From NCBI RefSeq assembly GCF_001649575.2, contig NC_051443.1, positions 5,771,132-5,835,131 on the forward strand: DNA of 64,000 nucleotides, in the 5' to 3' direction. Below, piece after piece: positions 12,270 through 22,210 of this stretch (positions are counted from its first letter, which is position 1; each line of letters starts with the position of its first letter). The position numbers and the translations under genes were made by a program. The stretch comes from Kryptolebias marmoratus. Lineage: Eukaryota > Chordata > Actinopteri > Cyprinodontiformes > Rivulidae. The notes beneath the pieces were generated by a model, which did no database searches, was not told where the DNA came from, and saw only the letters and a list, made by a program, of their open reading frames with translations.

Positions 12270-12610
12270 ACTCTGATTCATCTAAAAAATTCTTGAGAAA
12301 ATAGTTTCAAATCAATTGAGTGAATATCTGGTCAGAAATAATCTGTCCAGATAATCTAGGAGTTTCTTTCAGGGTTTAGGGCTCATCATAGCACAGAAAC
12401 AGCCCTGGTGAAAGTTACTTATAATATTCTCATGGCCTCAAACAGTGGACTTGTGTTTGAACATGATATTGGGATTACAGGAACAATTCTAGGGTGGTTT
12501 AAATCATATTTATCTCATTCCAATAAAGTGAAGATTTTATGCAATCTGCTGGCTTCTTTTATTAATTGGGATTTTAGTATGAACTGTATGTGAATAAACT
12601 GAATTAAATT
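12270..12610 (+). pseudogene. CR1/L2-group LINE reverse-transcriptase fragment with 3' tail
   Basis: Broken frames read as L2-type reverse transcriptase. One piece resembles '[17 protein letters not shown]' (12370-12420), followed by ILMASNSG and then [15 protein letters not shown] (12470-12520). The sequence then jumps to a LINE 3' tail (gaataaactgaattaaattg). Most of the RT domain, including the catalytic FADD region, is deleted. It is a dead, internally deleted copy. The clade (L2 versus Rex1/CR1) is not certain. Confidence 0.65.
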
Positions 12611-12639
12611 GAATGTAACAAGAAGTGAGAATGTCTTTG

Positions 12640-13835
12640 ATTGTAAAATATATTGCATCTTTATTGGTAGATAATTTTCATGATGCATGTTTTCCATTTT
12701 TTAGATGACATGACTTTATCTTCATAACTCCTATAACTGAATAAAATAAATAAATAAAACCTCCAACCTCTTCTGAATAAAGTCCCCTTTAAACATGGCA
12801 TAGCATCTTCAGCCAGATCTGGATAAAGTACATGTTTCTGAAGCTCTTACAAGCTATTTTACTCGACACATTACCACTCTCTGACACCCAACAGCAGTGA
12901 AAATGTCTGCTCTCATTACAGGACATCACCTTTTCCCACTGCTAGTTGCCCGTAATTTGCCCTCGTGGGCAGTGCACATGTTCTTTACCTCCATTACAGT
13001 GCAACTGCACTGCATGCTTTACAAGGTAGACATGGTTGGTTGGTGATTTTACCAGACACCTGCATATTTTAGATTCCGAGTGCCACACTAATTTAACAGT
13101 AGGAGTACTGATCAGCTTGATCCAGGGATGTAGGCTTGACATTGATGTTATGCAAATGCAGCGCCACACTCCTGACTGTGTCCACACACTTCGAACCCCT
13201 TCCAGCATTAGGCGTGAAGTTTCATATGATCTGTCGATAATGGAAGCTCATTTTATTCAGCTGAAGCAATGGCAGGTATAATCATAGCTGTGTAAATAAT
13301 AACCTTATACCTATTCATCTTTGTCTCTGCTAATGCACAGGTCTCTCTGAGACACATCACATTTTTACACTGAACAATATACAACCTTTGATTTTGTATA
13401 CAGAGTATGGTGGAATGCATTATGTATAAACCACAGAAACAAAATATAAATCATCAGCTTGTGTATTTAATTTTTAAAGTACAAGATTACCCCTGCTCTC
13501 ACTGTGGTTGGTTGTCAATATCACAGAGATAAACAGCTGTAGTCAATGGGACAGAAGCCTCCCTGAGGTAACCAGCTGTGATTTTTAGTTCAAAATCTAT
13601 TTATCCTGCATGCACAAGACGTCAGCCAAACAAATCCATTATTTTAACAGATGTGTCAGCCCACCGTTTGGACATTACATGTTCTGATATGTGGTTCTTG
13701 GTAAACATTTTTTTTCTCACTTAATATTTGCCTTTGATTAAAAAAATCAAAACAACACAAAACTTTGGTAATACATTGCAATGTAAATTCACTTTTTTTT
13801 TTTTTTACCTGCATTTAAAAAGCAAATTGTAAACA
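12640..13835. other. Repeat-free stretch, possible conserved non-coding DNA
   Basis: No DR, SINE or LINE similarity was seen. The 12940-13350 and 13490-13690 parts have mixed composition and include an octamer-like atgcaaat (13150) and homeodomain-type taatttaac/ttatttt motifs. ORFs overlap on both strands (13036-13281 plus, 12942-13208 minus), but none has a recognisable domain. Calling it regulatory is speculation from texture only. Confidence 0.25.
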
Positions 13836-13839
13836 TTTT

Positions 13840-14075
13840 GCCTAGTTTTGTGTGCACTTATGTGTGTGTTTCTGTACTTCTGTTTGTCGTCAAAACAACC
13901 TAAGATTTAGTGCGGTAGTAGCTGAGACTGATCCAAAACGCATATTCTGAGCACTAATGTAATTTTCAAAGTCTATCAGTTTTTTTAACGTAAGATGATC
14001 TTAACCTAAAACTCTGGCATGAAAAGCAGCAGGAGATAAGCATTCCTTTTAGAAATGCTGGGTCTTTAATTTAAA
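13840..14075 (+). repeat. DR dispersed repeat, copy 4 (internally deleted)
   Basis: It goes from a 5' subterminal part (tgtgtgtgtttctgtact) directly to ggtagtagctgagactgatc, aaactctggcatgaaaagca and the hairpin end gcattccttttagaaatgct followed by gggtctttaat. The middle of the unit is missing. Confidence 0.7.
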
Positions 14076-14109
14076 TGTAAATACTTGTAATCTCATTAAA
14101 ACATTATTT

Positions 14110-15000
14110 TTCAGTCTAAACATTCTTAGTAATGGGACAGTAAAGTGTTTTAGTTTGAGGAAATTCCTCTGGGAGATGTATCTTTCTACATGTACCTCTG
14201 ATTCTCAGTAAGGTAAAAAACAAAACACGATGTAGGGCTAAACTGAAAAAACAAGCAAAAATACAAAACAAAAAACCGACCAGAAAACTGGGGAAGATGC
14301 ACAGAAACTCAAAACCCACAACGAGATAAACCCAAGTAACGGGACTAGAGTTCTGGTGGACTGCCCGGGAACCGTCCACAGTGGAGCAAAAGCTCAGGCC
14401 GGTGCTCCGGGTACTGACCATGATGGAACAAGAGTTCAGGTGGCTGGCCCGGGCGCTGTCCTCGGCGAAGCAGGCTTGGGCGAAACAGGCTAGAGCCAGT
14501 CATACGTGGACGTAGCAGGCAAGGGCGCAGCGGACTGGACACAGCGTGGACCCCTCAATGTAGCAGGGCGGAGCGACGACTTACGGCGTGACGGAGCTGA
14601 ACGAGGCGCCGGTCCAGATCCTCGGTGGAATAGGCTGAGGCGAGGTGTCGACCGGAACCCTTGGTGTAACCCAGGAGGGAGAGCTGAGGTGTCGTCGTCC
14701 GTGATTCCCTCAAAGACACAGACAGCCGGTGGGGCGCAACCGCCGACCCCCAACAAAACGTGGACTGGCGGTGGGGCGCTGCCTCCGACCCCCACCGATT
14801 ACAGAGTCAGGACAGGTGTGGATGGGCATGGCTGACAGGCAATTGAGTGACTGGGGAAGAGTGAAATGAAACATGAACATGAGACAAAACCAAATACAAC
14901 CAAATAACAGAATAGAAACAAAACAAAAACACAAACCAAAGAACTAAAATAGAAATAAAAGCCAAATCACCACAGACACAAGTCAAGCAGTCTCATGACA
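14110..15000 (-). mobile_element. Remnant of an LTR retroelement 3' region
   Basis: The centre (14340-14830) is GC-rich. On the minus strand it reads as open, proline/arginine/leucine-rich peptide with repeated R-P-E-L-L-L/F-H-x-G-x-x-P phrases (14345-14542). This resembles the repetitive tract found downstream of pol in some fish Ty3-type elements. It is flanked by A-rich, AAC-rich DNA like the solo LTRs nearby, ending at 15000 with catgaca. No protease, RT or integrase remains and no TSD was found. Confidence 0.4.
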
Positions 15001-15059
15001 TGAGATATAATGAAAAGGATCCACATGAAGAAAAACAATGACTTTAGATATCTAGATCA

Positions 15060-15300
15060 GAGAATAAATATGTTAATTGGGTTATCACGGGGGTGTTTTC
15101 TTCTTTGTGCCAAAACAGCGAGCCGGTGTGATTTTAACTAACCTCTGAGATAAGCCATCAAAGTTCTCTCCTCTGGCCATTCCCCTCACACTAATTCTTT
15201 GAATGAAGCAATTGATGTGAGAATCTTAATTATGGTGCACTCTGAGATAATGATAAGGGTTGCATTAGCTAGCTTGAAGCTGGCTGCATAAATGCAAATG
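15060..15300. other. Repeat-free stretch, possible conserved non-coding element
   Basis: It contains dense homeodomain/POU-like words (ttaattatg at 15227, tgcaaatg at 15293, gataatgataag) in otherwise unique sequence, just before a microsatellite. There is no coding signal. Regulatory function is inferred only from texture. Confidence 0.25.
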
Positions 15301-15307
15301 TGTATAC

Positions 15308-15319
15308 GCACACACACAC

Positions 15320-15358
<39 letters not shown>
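15308..15358. repeat. (CA)n(TA)n compound microsatellite
   Basis: A CA tract runs to about 15332, passing into a TA tract to 15358. Confidence 0.95.
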
Positions 15359-15721
15359 GTGGATAGCTGAAAGTCAAAGCAAGGTTAAAACGTGGGTGTC
15401 TACACTATTTTATTTTTTCCCCTTTTGCTCTATTCACAGATTAACACTGGCAAGGTTCTTTAAAATCCGTATTTGAGTTGAAATGAAATGAGTTAAAAAC
15501 TTAATTGTTAGACCTGTTTTCTCTCCAGATAATCATACACAGTATACAGATTGCTGCAGATGACAAGATTATCTGATTCAATCTTACTGACTTCTATTTG
15601 TGAAAAAAGGAGGAGAAGAACTTAAAAATCTCAATAAAGATGGGGATTTACTTTGCAGCCTTCCGATTCTTACTGTTGCTATTACCAGTTTTGCATATCT
15701 GTCTTTTGTTTTTACAATGTA

Positions 15722-16300
15722 TTTAAATATGTGGCTATCACATCCCCTACTTAGATATCTGATACTATAGTATTTGTAGCATGATGTCCAACAGATTGAC
15801 ACAGATTGTTTATATAATAATGTTAAAAAAAATATTTCGCATAAACTATGAAGCATCACATGAACCCATACTGCTGTCACTGCTATTTACATAGCAGTGA
15901 TTCTACAATACCATTTCACAGTTTCATGCTACACTACTGTATGTTAACACTCTGTCTGCACTTTCACAGTTTTTTGGTGTACTTGTGGTGCTTTTATGTG
16001 TAATAGTTATTGCCATTGCTCAAGATACTGATGTTCAAATTGCTGTTGTGTGTTTAGCTTGGACTTTACTTAAAGATGAAGAGATCAGAAGACAAACTCA
16101 AAGTCTCAGATCTGTCAGAGTATAGCAACAGAGTGCAACTAACAAGAAGAAGAGCCAGAACATTGTATGTGAAGCCATGGCTAGATGCTGACAGAAGACT
16201 GACATTCGAGTTGTGTCTCGTGAGCATAAATATTAGTAGGGCAGATGTTGGCTTTGATAAATCTCTAACCACACCAATATGTGATATAATTTCATAGGCT
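15722..16300 (+). mobile_element. PIF/Harbinger-like element, copy B
   Basis: The 15725-16010 part aligns with 190-560 of copy A and 16050-16215 with 1290-1440. About 600 bp present between these parts in copy A are absent here. The peptide relic (RARTLYVKPWLDADRRLTF, about 16150-16210) matches copy A. The copy is truncated at its 3' side. Confidence 0.5.
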
Positions 16301-16595
16301 AAATACATTAAAAATTCTCATTATTATGGTAATTGGGTTGTATAGGGTTGGAAAATAGTTAGCACTACATGTAACAGCATTATATAATTCAATTACAAAA
16401 TTAAAGTTGCAATACATGACAATTACCAAGTGTCTTGTACGCCTCGCAAAATCTAGATTAATAAATCAGAAAGGTGGAAGCTTTTTCTTTTATGAAACAA
16501 GACTGTTTTTAATTTTAACTGTACAAAATAAAACAGACAGGTACACAGACTTGCATTTAGGACAGCATTCCTTTGCAGCAGAAACACCTACCAAC

Positions 16596-17500
16596 TGTCA
16601 GGATTTGTGTTTTCTGTGTTTATTTTTCTGCTATGAAATTTATACTGTATTTTCTGTTTTCCTTGTGTTTGGTTTGTTCCATTCCCTACCTGTGTTCTCT
16701 TTTGTGCCGTTAGCCTTCTCCCTCAGTCAGTAATTTTCCATGGTCAGCCCGTTCAGCACACTCACATCTGTCTCCTATCCAGTTAGTCTCAGTTGCAGCC
16801 ACTTTCTTATCCACCTCAGCCTTTATATTCTGTCAGTCTTCATTATCTTCGTGTCACGAAGGGGGGAGACGGAGGCGAACCCAAAACGCAGACTCATCGT
16901 GATAAAAATAAAACTAATTTATTAAAGTAAAATATAACAAATTCAAAAAGAACTAACAAAAACAAAGTCGAAACAAAGCAAGGCAAAGCAAAAGCAAAAA
17001 CTAATGTGACGCAGAGCATGGAGCAAGGTAACACGAAGAAAACAATGAGCATGACAAGAATCAGAGGAATGACCGAGTGCAGAGTGGTGAACAGAGACCG
17101 GTTATAAAAGACTGAGGGAGAGATGAAGATTGACTGCAGCTGTGACACATAATAAGGAACAGGTGAGGTGGGCGTGGCAGGCATGAACCTGAAAACTACT
17201 GGGGAGGTGAAGGTGACAAGACATGGACACAAAAACCAAAAAGACAGCTAAAGCAAAACAAGAACTTCAAAGAACATCAAACCAAGAACAAAACCCCAAA
17301 ACACCTAAAACTGTGACACTTCGATCTACATTGTTGTGTTTTCATTCCAGGTTGTCCTCTGTGTCTCTCCTTGTGTCCTGAAAGTTTTGTTTTTTTTCCG
17401 TCATGTCAGCCTATTTGTTTTTGTTAATTAAAGTTTAAGTTTTTCTGAAACTTCTTGTGTTCAGTTCTCCTTCCAGGGTTCTACTCCAACTAACCTGACA
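16596..17500 (+). mobile_element. Outer solo LTR (interrupted by a second LTR)
   Basis: It starts TGTCAGGATTTG and ends CTAACCTGACA. It is flanked by the 5-bp direct repeat ccaac at 16591-16595 and 17501-17505, the TG...CA plus 5-bp TSD signature of LTR retrotransposon insertion. Removing the inner LTR and its TSD copy leaves an LTR of about 433 bp. A ctttatattctg TATA-like site and attaaagttt poly(A)-like signal fit plus-strand transcription. No internal gag-pol is present, so it is a solo LTR left by recombination. Confidence 0.8.
16852..17318 (-). mobile_element. Inner solo LTR, nested in the outer LTR, opposite orientation
   Basis: It starts TGTCACGAAG and ends ACTGTGACA, flanked by the exact 5-bp repeat cttcg (16847-16851 and 17319-17323). 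On the minus strand a ttttataacc TATA-like site (about 17100) precedes an aataaa signal (about 16920), so the LTR reads right to left. The same family recurs at 58850-59350 (shared ggaggcgaaccca and gcagactcatc). Confidence 0.85.
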
Positions 17501-17867
17501 CCAACTCTTTTCCTCCACCAAATGGGTGCAAAATTATTCCTCCATAGAATGTTTTGTTTGGTTGCCTTGCAACCTGGAGTTTTATTAGTTTTAATTTGAT
17601 TGTAAGTAATAATTTTACAAAAACAAACTCCAGGTTTAATTAAGTTAAATGTTGGAAAAAAGCCTAACATATTAAATAATTCTAAAGGATATAAAACAGT
17701 AAAATGGTGTGTACATATGTATTCCTCTCTTTTGCTTTGAACCCCCAACCATTATGTTCAGAAACCACATAATTAGATAAATAAAATCCACCTGTGAGTG
17801 ATTTAAGTTCCGCTATAGACACAAAAAAGATTTTTTGTCCCCATGATACTCTACTGCTTGCAGGGCG
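17501..17867. other. Unassigned sequence between solo LTR and Rex3
   Basis: AT-rich, with no recognised repeat or gene. Confidence 0.4.
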
Positions 17868-17889
17868 ATATAATCCATCCATCCATCTT

Positions 17890-20800
17890 CCGCTTATCCA
17901 GGGTGAGGTCGCAGGGGTAGCAGCCTAAGCAGGGAGACCCAGACTTCCCTCTCCCCAGCCACTTGGGCCAGCTCCTCCATGGGAATCCCAAGGCGTTCCC
18001 AGGCCAGCCGAGAAACATAGTCCCTCCAGCGTGTCCTGGGTCTTCCTCTGGGCCTCCTCCCGGTGGGACGTGCCCAGAACACCTCACCAGGGAGGCGTCC
18101 AGGAGGCATCCNNNNNNNNNNNNNNNNNNNNNNNNNNNNNNNNNNNNNNNNNNNNNNNNNNNNNNNNNNNNNNNNNNNNNNNNNNNNNNNNNNNNNNNNN
18201 NNNNNNNNNNNNNNNNNNNNNNNNNNNNNNNNNNNNNNNNNNNNNNNNNNNNNNNNNNNNNNNNNNNNNNNNNNNNNNNNNNNNNNNNNNNNNNNNNNNN
18301 NNNNNNNNNNNNNNNNNNNNNNNNNNNNNNNNNNNNNNNNNNNNNNNNNNNNNNNNNNNNNNNNNNNNNNNNNNNNNNNNNNNNNNNNNNNNNNNNNNNN
18401 NNNNNNNNNNNNNNNNNNNNNNNNNNNNNNNNNNNNNNNNNNNNNNNNNNNNNNNNNNNNNNNNNNNNNNNNNNNNNNNNNNNNNNNNNNNNNNNNNNNN
18501 NNNNNNNNNNNNNNNNNNNNNNNNNNNNNNNNNNNNNNNNNNNNNNNNNNNNNNNNNNNNNNNNNNNNNNNNNNNNNNNNNNNCTTCACTGCAGACGCTG
18601 CACCAATCCGCCTGTCGATCTCCCGCTCCATTTTTCCGTCATTCATGAACAAGACCCCGAGATACTTAAACTCCTCCACTTGGGGCAGGACATCTTCCCC
18701 GACCCGGAGAAGGCACTCTACCCTTTTCCGGCTCAAGACCATGGCCTCGGATTTGGAGGCACTGATCCTCATTCCAGCTGCTTCGCACTCGGCTGCGAAC
18801 CGCTCCAGCGAAAGCTGCAGATCACAGCCCGATGAAGCCAATAGGACCACATCATCTGCAAAAAGCAGAGACGCAATCCTAAGGTCACCAAAACAGATCC
18901 CCTCAACACCTTGGCTGCGCCTAGAAATTCTGTCCATAAACGTTATGAACAAAATCAGGGACAAAGGGCAACCTTAGCGGAGTCCAACTCTCACTGGAAA
19001 CAAATCCGACTTACTGCCAGTAATGCGGACCAAGCTCTGACACCGGTCATATAGGGACCTAACAGCCCGTATCAAAGGGCCCAGTACCCCATACTCCCGG
19101 AGTACCCCCCACAGGATTGCCCAAGGGACACGGTCGAACGCCTTCTCCAAGTCCACAAAACACATGTAGACTGGTTGGGCAAACTCCCATGCACCCTCAA
19201 GGACCCTGCTGAGGGTGTAGAGCTGGTCCAGTGTTACACGACCAGGACGAAAACCACACTGCTCTTCCTGAATCCAAGGTTCGACTATCCAACGGACCCT
19301 CCTCTCCAGAACCCTCGAATAGACCTTACCAGGGGGGCTTAAGAGTGTGATCCCTTTATAGTTGGAACACACTCTCCGGTCCCCCTTTTTGAATAAGGGG
19401 ACCACCACCCCGGTCTGCCAATCCAGGGGAACTGCCCCCGATGTCCATGCAATATTGCAGAGACACGTTAGCCAACACAACCCTAAAACATCCAGAGCCT
19501 TAAGGTACTCTGGGCGAATCTCATCCACCCCCGGAGCCTTGCCAATGAAGAGCTTTTTAACCACCTCGGTGACCTCAGCACCAGAGATTGGAGAGCCCGA
19601 CCCAAAGTCCCCAGACTCTGCCTCCTCAATGGAAGACGTGCTGGTGAGATTGAGGAGGTCTTCGAAGTATTCTGCCCACCGACCCACGACATCCCGAGTT
19701 GAGGTCAGCAGCACACCATCCCTACTATAAACAGTGTTGGTGCTGCACTGCTTTCCCCTCCTGAGACGCCGTATGGTGGACCAGAATCGCCTTGAAGCCG
19801 TATGGAAGTCTTTCTTCATGGCCTTTCTGAACTCCTCCCATGTCCTAGTTTTTGCCTCAGCGACCATCCAAGCCCCATGCCGCTTGGACTACCGGTACCT
19901 GTCAGCTGCTTCTGGAGTCTCACAGGCCAAGAAGGCCCAATAAGACTTCTTCTTCAGCCTGACAGCATCCCTCACCGCCGGTGTCCACCAGCGGGTTTGA
20001 GGGTTCCCGCCGCGACAGGCACCAACTACCTTGCGGCCACAGCTCCGATAAGCTGCCTCAAAGATGGGGGCACGGAACATGGCCCACTCAGGCTCAATGT
20101 CCCCCACCTCCCCCGGAACATGTTCAAAGTTCTCCCGGAGGTGGGAGTTAAACCTCCGCCTAACAGGAGACTCCGCCAGACGTTCCCAACAGACCCTCAC
20201 AATACGTTTGGGCCTGCCAGGTCTGACTGGCATCCTCCCCCACCATTGGAGCCAACTCACCACCAGGTAGTGGTCAGTTGACAGCTCCGCCCCTCTCTTC
20301 ACCCGAGTGTCCAAGACATGCGGCCGCAGATCAGATGAAACGACAACAAAGTCGATCATTATACTGTGACCTAGGGTGTCCTGGTGCCAAAAGCACATAT
20401 GGACACCCTTTTGTTTGAACATCGTGTTCATTATGGACAATCCAGGATGAGCACAAAAGTCCAACAACAGAACATCGCTTGGGTTCAGATCAGGGGGCCG
20501 TTCCTCTCAACCACACCCCTCCAGGTCTCACTGTCATTGCCCATGTGAGCGTTGAAGTCCCCCAGCAGAACGAGGGGGTCCCCAGGAGGGGCACTCTCCA
20601 GTAACCACTCCAAGGACTCCAAAAAGGGTGGGTATTCTGAACTGCTGTTGGGCGCATAAGCGCAAACAACAGTCAGGACCCGTCCGCCCCACACGTAGGC
20701 GGAGGGAGGCTACCCTCTCGTTCACCAGGGTAAACCCCAACATACAGGGACCAAGATGGGGGGCAACAAGTATGCCCACTCCTGCTCGGCGCCTCTCACC

Positions 20801-21060
20801 GGGGACAACTCCAGAGTGGAAGAGTGCCCAACCCCTCTCAGGGAGACTGGTTCCAGAGCCAGAACCGTGCGTTGAGGTGAGCCCGACTATTTCTAGCCAG
20901 AACCTCTCAACCTCACACACCAGCTCAGGCTCCTTCCTCATCAGAGAGGTGACATTCCACGTCCCAAGAGCCAGCTTCTGTAGCCGAGGATCAGACCGCC
21001 AAGGTCCCCACCTTCGGCCACCACCCATCCCACATTGCACCCGACCCCTTTGGCCTCTCC
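17890..21060 (-). pseudogene. Rex3 endonuclease/reverse transcriptase, inactivated
   Basis: Reading right to left, the endonuclease begins near 21000 (LGTWNVTSLM), continues through [16 protein letters not shown] and [11 protein letters not shown] (about 20690-20530), and reaches STDHYLVVSW (about 20270). The RT follows, with FKKGDRRVCSNYKGITLLS, EEQCGFRPGR, VDLEKAFDRVPW (19400-19120) and the catalytic FADDVVLL (about 18860). After the gap, the C-terminus reads PTGRRPRGRPRTRWRDYVSR. Visible lesions are TAG at 19889-19891, TAA at 18974-18976 (both look like C-to-T changes of a glutamine codon), and frameshifts near 20692 and 20480. The enzyme would nick DNA and reverse-transcribe its own RNA; this copy cannot make it intact. 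Confidence 0.88.
18112..18583. other. Assembly gap (472 N) inside Rex3
   Basis: A run of N. It lies in the RT C-terminal part, which the fragment at 42016-42436 partly represents. Confidence 0.99.
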
Positions 21061-21512
21061 CATAGGTGGTGAGCCCATGTCACGTCTTCGGGCTGTGCCC
21101 ATGGAGCCCGGCCACCAGGCACTCGCCAACGTGCCCCACCTCCAGGCCTGGCTCCAGAGTGGAGCCCCGGTGACCCACCTCCAGGCGAGGGAACACTGTG
21201 TCCAAAATGTTTTAATCATCATAAGGGGTCTTTGGGCTGCATTTTGTCTGATCCCTCACCTAGGACGTGTTTGCCTTGGGTGACCCTACTAGGGGCATGA
21301 AGCCCCTGACAGTATAGCTCCTAGTATCACTGGGACACTCAAACCCCTCCACCACAGTAAGGTGGCAGCCCAGGCAGAGGATATAATAACTCTACTAAAG
21401 AATGCAGACACTGACCTGTCCTGTCCCATAACTGTACATAAACAAAAAACTACCACCAAAAAATATTTGAAATTTCATTTAAGATAGTCAAAATTGTTGA
21501 AAAATACCCCCC

Positions 21513-21543
21513 NNNNNNAAAAAAAAAAAAAAAAAAAAAAAAA
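21513..21543. other. Short gap (6 N) and poly-A run
   Basis: Six N followed by about 25 A. The true length here is uncertain. Confidence 0.95.
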
Positions 21544-21564
21544 CCTAGACACAAGCTAAGTAAT

Positions 21565-21960
21565 TAGGTAACAATCTTTATTGGTAGGAACTACCTTAAT
21601 GAACAGGCTGTGCCTCAACATTACCACAAGAACTGAGACAAGAAGATGCTGATGAATACCGCAGACATACTGCATTAACATCACAAGGAAGAAATTGCCA
21701 CAAAAATGTCAAGACGGTTACACCACAGTAAACGTAACATATGTAACTTATGAAAGTTGCATGTACGTCATATACATCACAAGAATTTCTTATTTCTACA
21801 ACATTAATTTAATTTCTTTACATTTTAACCTACATAAAATTAATTAATTACAACAACATTATGTGGCAAAATACAAACTAGCGTGACAGCAGCATATGAC
21901 AAACATAGACAAAATGAACAAATGGATATTACCAGCCCCATTTTATGCCATAGTATTAAA
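21565..21960 (+). mobile_element. PIF/Harbinger-like element, copy C (3' part)
   Basis: Matches copy A from about 1400 to 1810: attaccaca ... aactgagacaagaagatgct, then the same order of AT-rich non-coding text ending near gtgacagcagcat. The 5' half seen in copies A and B is missing. Confidence 0.5.
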
Positions 21961-22019
21961 TTAAGATTGTTTTATGATGGGAAGTGAGAAAATGATGAAC
22001 CTTGTACATGACGTGCAAT

Positions 22020-22210
22020 TTCATCTTAGATTTCACGAGATGTGTTAGCTCTCAAAGCAGTGTTGGGGTTTATTCTCAGCAACTTCTACGCAAAATTTTA
22101 GCTCAATACTTGGAAAATTAACTGAGGTACATCTATTTTTGTCCCTTTTAAGGTCAGTTTGGCTGTGGCAAACAGCTGACTCCAAACATTATTTAGTTGT
22201 AGATGTACAT
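22020..22210 (-). repeat. DR dispersed repeat, copy 5, right-hand DR part (interrupted)
   Basis: Reverse orientation: ctcagcaacttc, aaaattttagctcaatactt, ggctgtggcaaacagctgac, then gtagatgtacat where it is broken by the hAT-type insertion. The copy resumes at 23324. Confidence 0.8.

Larger units (their letters stand above)
17875..21380 (-). mobile_element. Rex3: Rex3 retrotransposon (RTE clade), near full length
   Basis: This is a non-LTR retrotransposon on the minus strand. Its 3' end (left) is the (GATG)n-type tail at 17875-17888. Its 5' end (right) lies at 21380. The 7-bp repeat atataat flanks it exactly (17868-17874 and 21381-21387), showing target-primed insertion of a full-length copy. 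It encodes an APE-type endonuclease followed by reverse transcriptase, as RTE elements do. The conserved tract around ggcagaccggggtggtggtc (minus strand, about 19400-19420) is the classic Rex3 landmark. A 472-bp run of N hides part of the C-terminal half. Confidence 0.9.

Noticed and set aside
14506..14835. 109-codon plus-strand ORF in the GC-rich block
   Set aside because: The minus strand carries the repeated, LTR-element-like peptide. The plus ORF is open because stops are rare in GC-rich DNA.
15186..15377. ORFs reading through CA/TA microsatellites (also 27345-28029, 32559-32922, 50765-50995)
   Set aside because: Their amino-acid content (poly I-Y, C-V, H-T, Y) is simply the translated microsatellite.
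19362..21283. Long plus-strand ORFs opposite Rex3 (19362-19730, 19802-20281, 20628-21065)
   Set aside because: They are antisense shadows of the GC-rich Rex3 coding strand, whose endonuclease and RT motifs are unmistakable on the minus strand.
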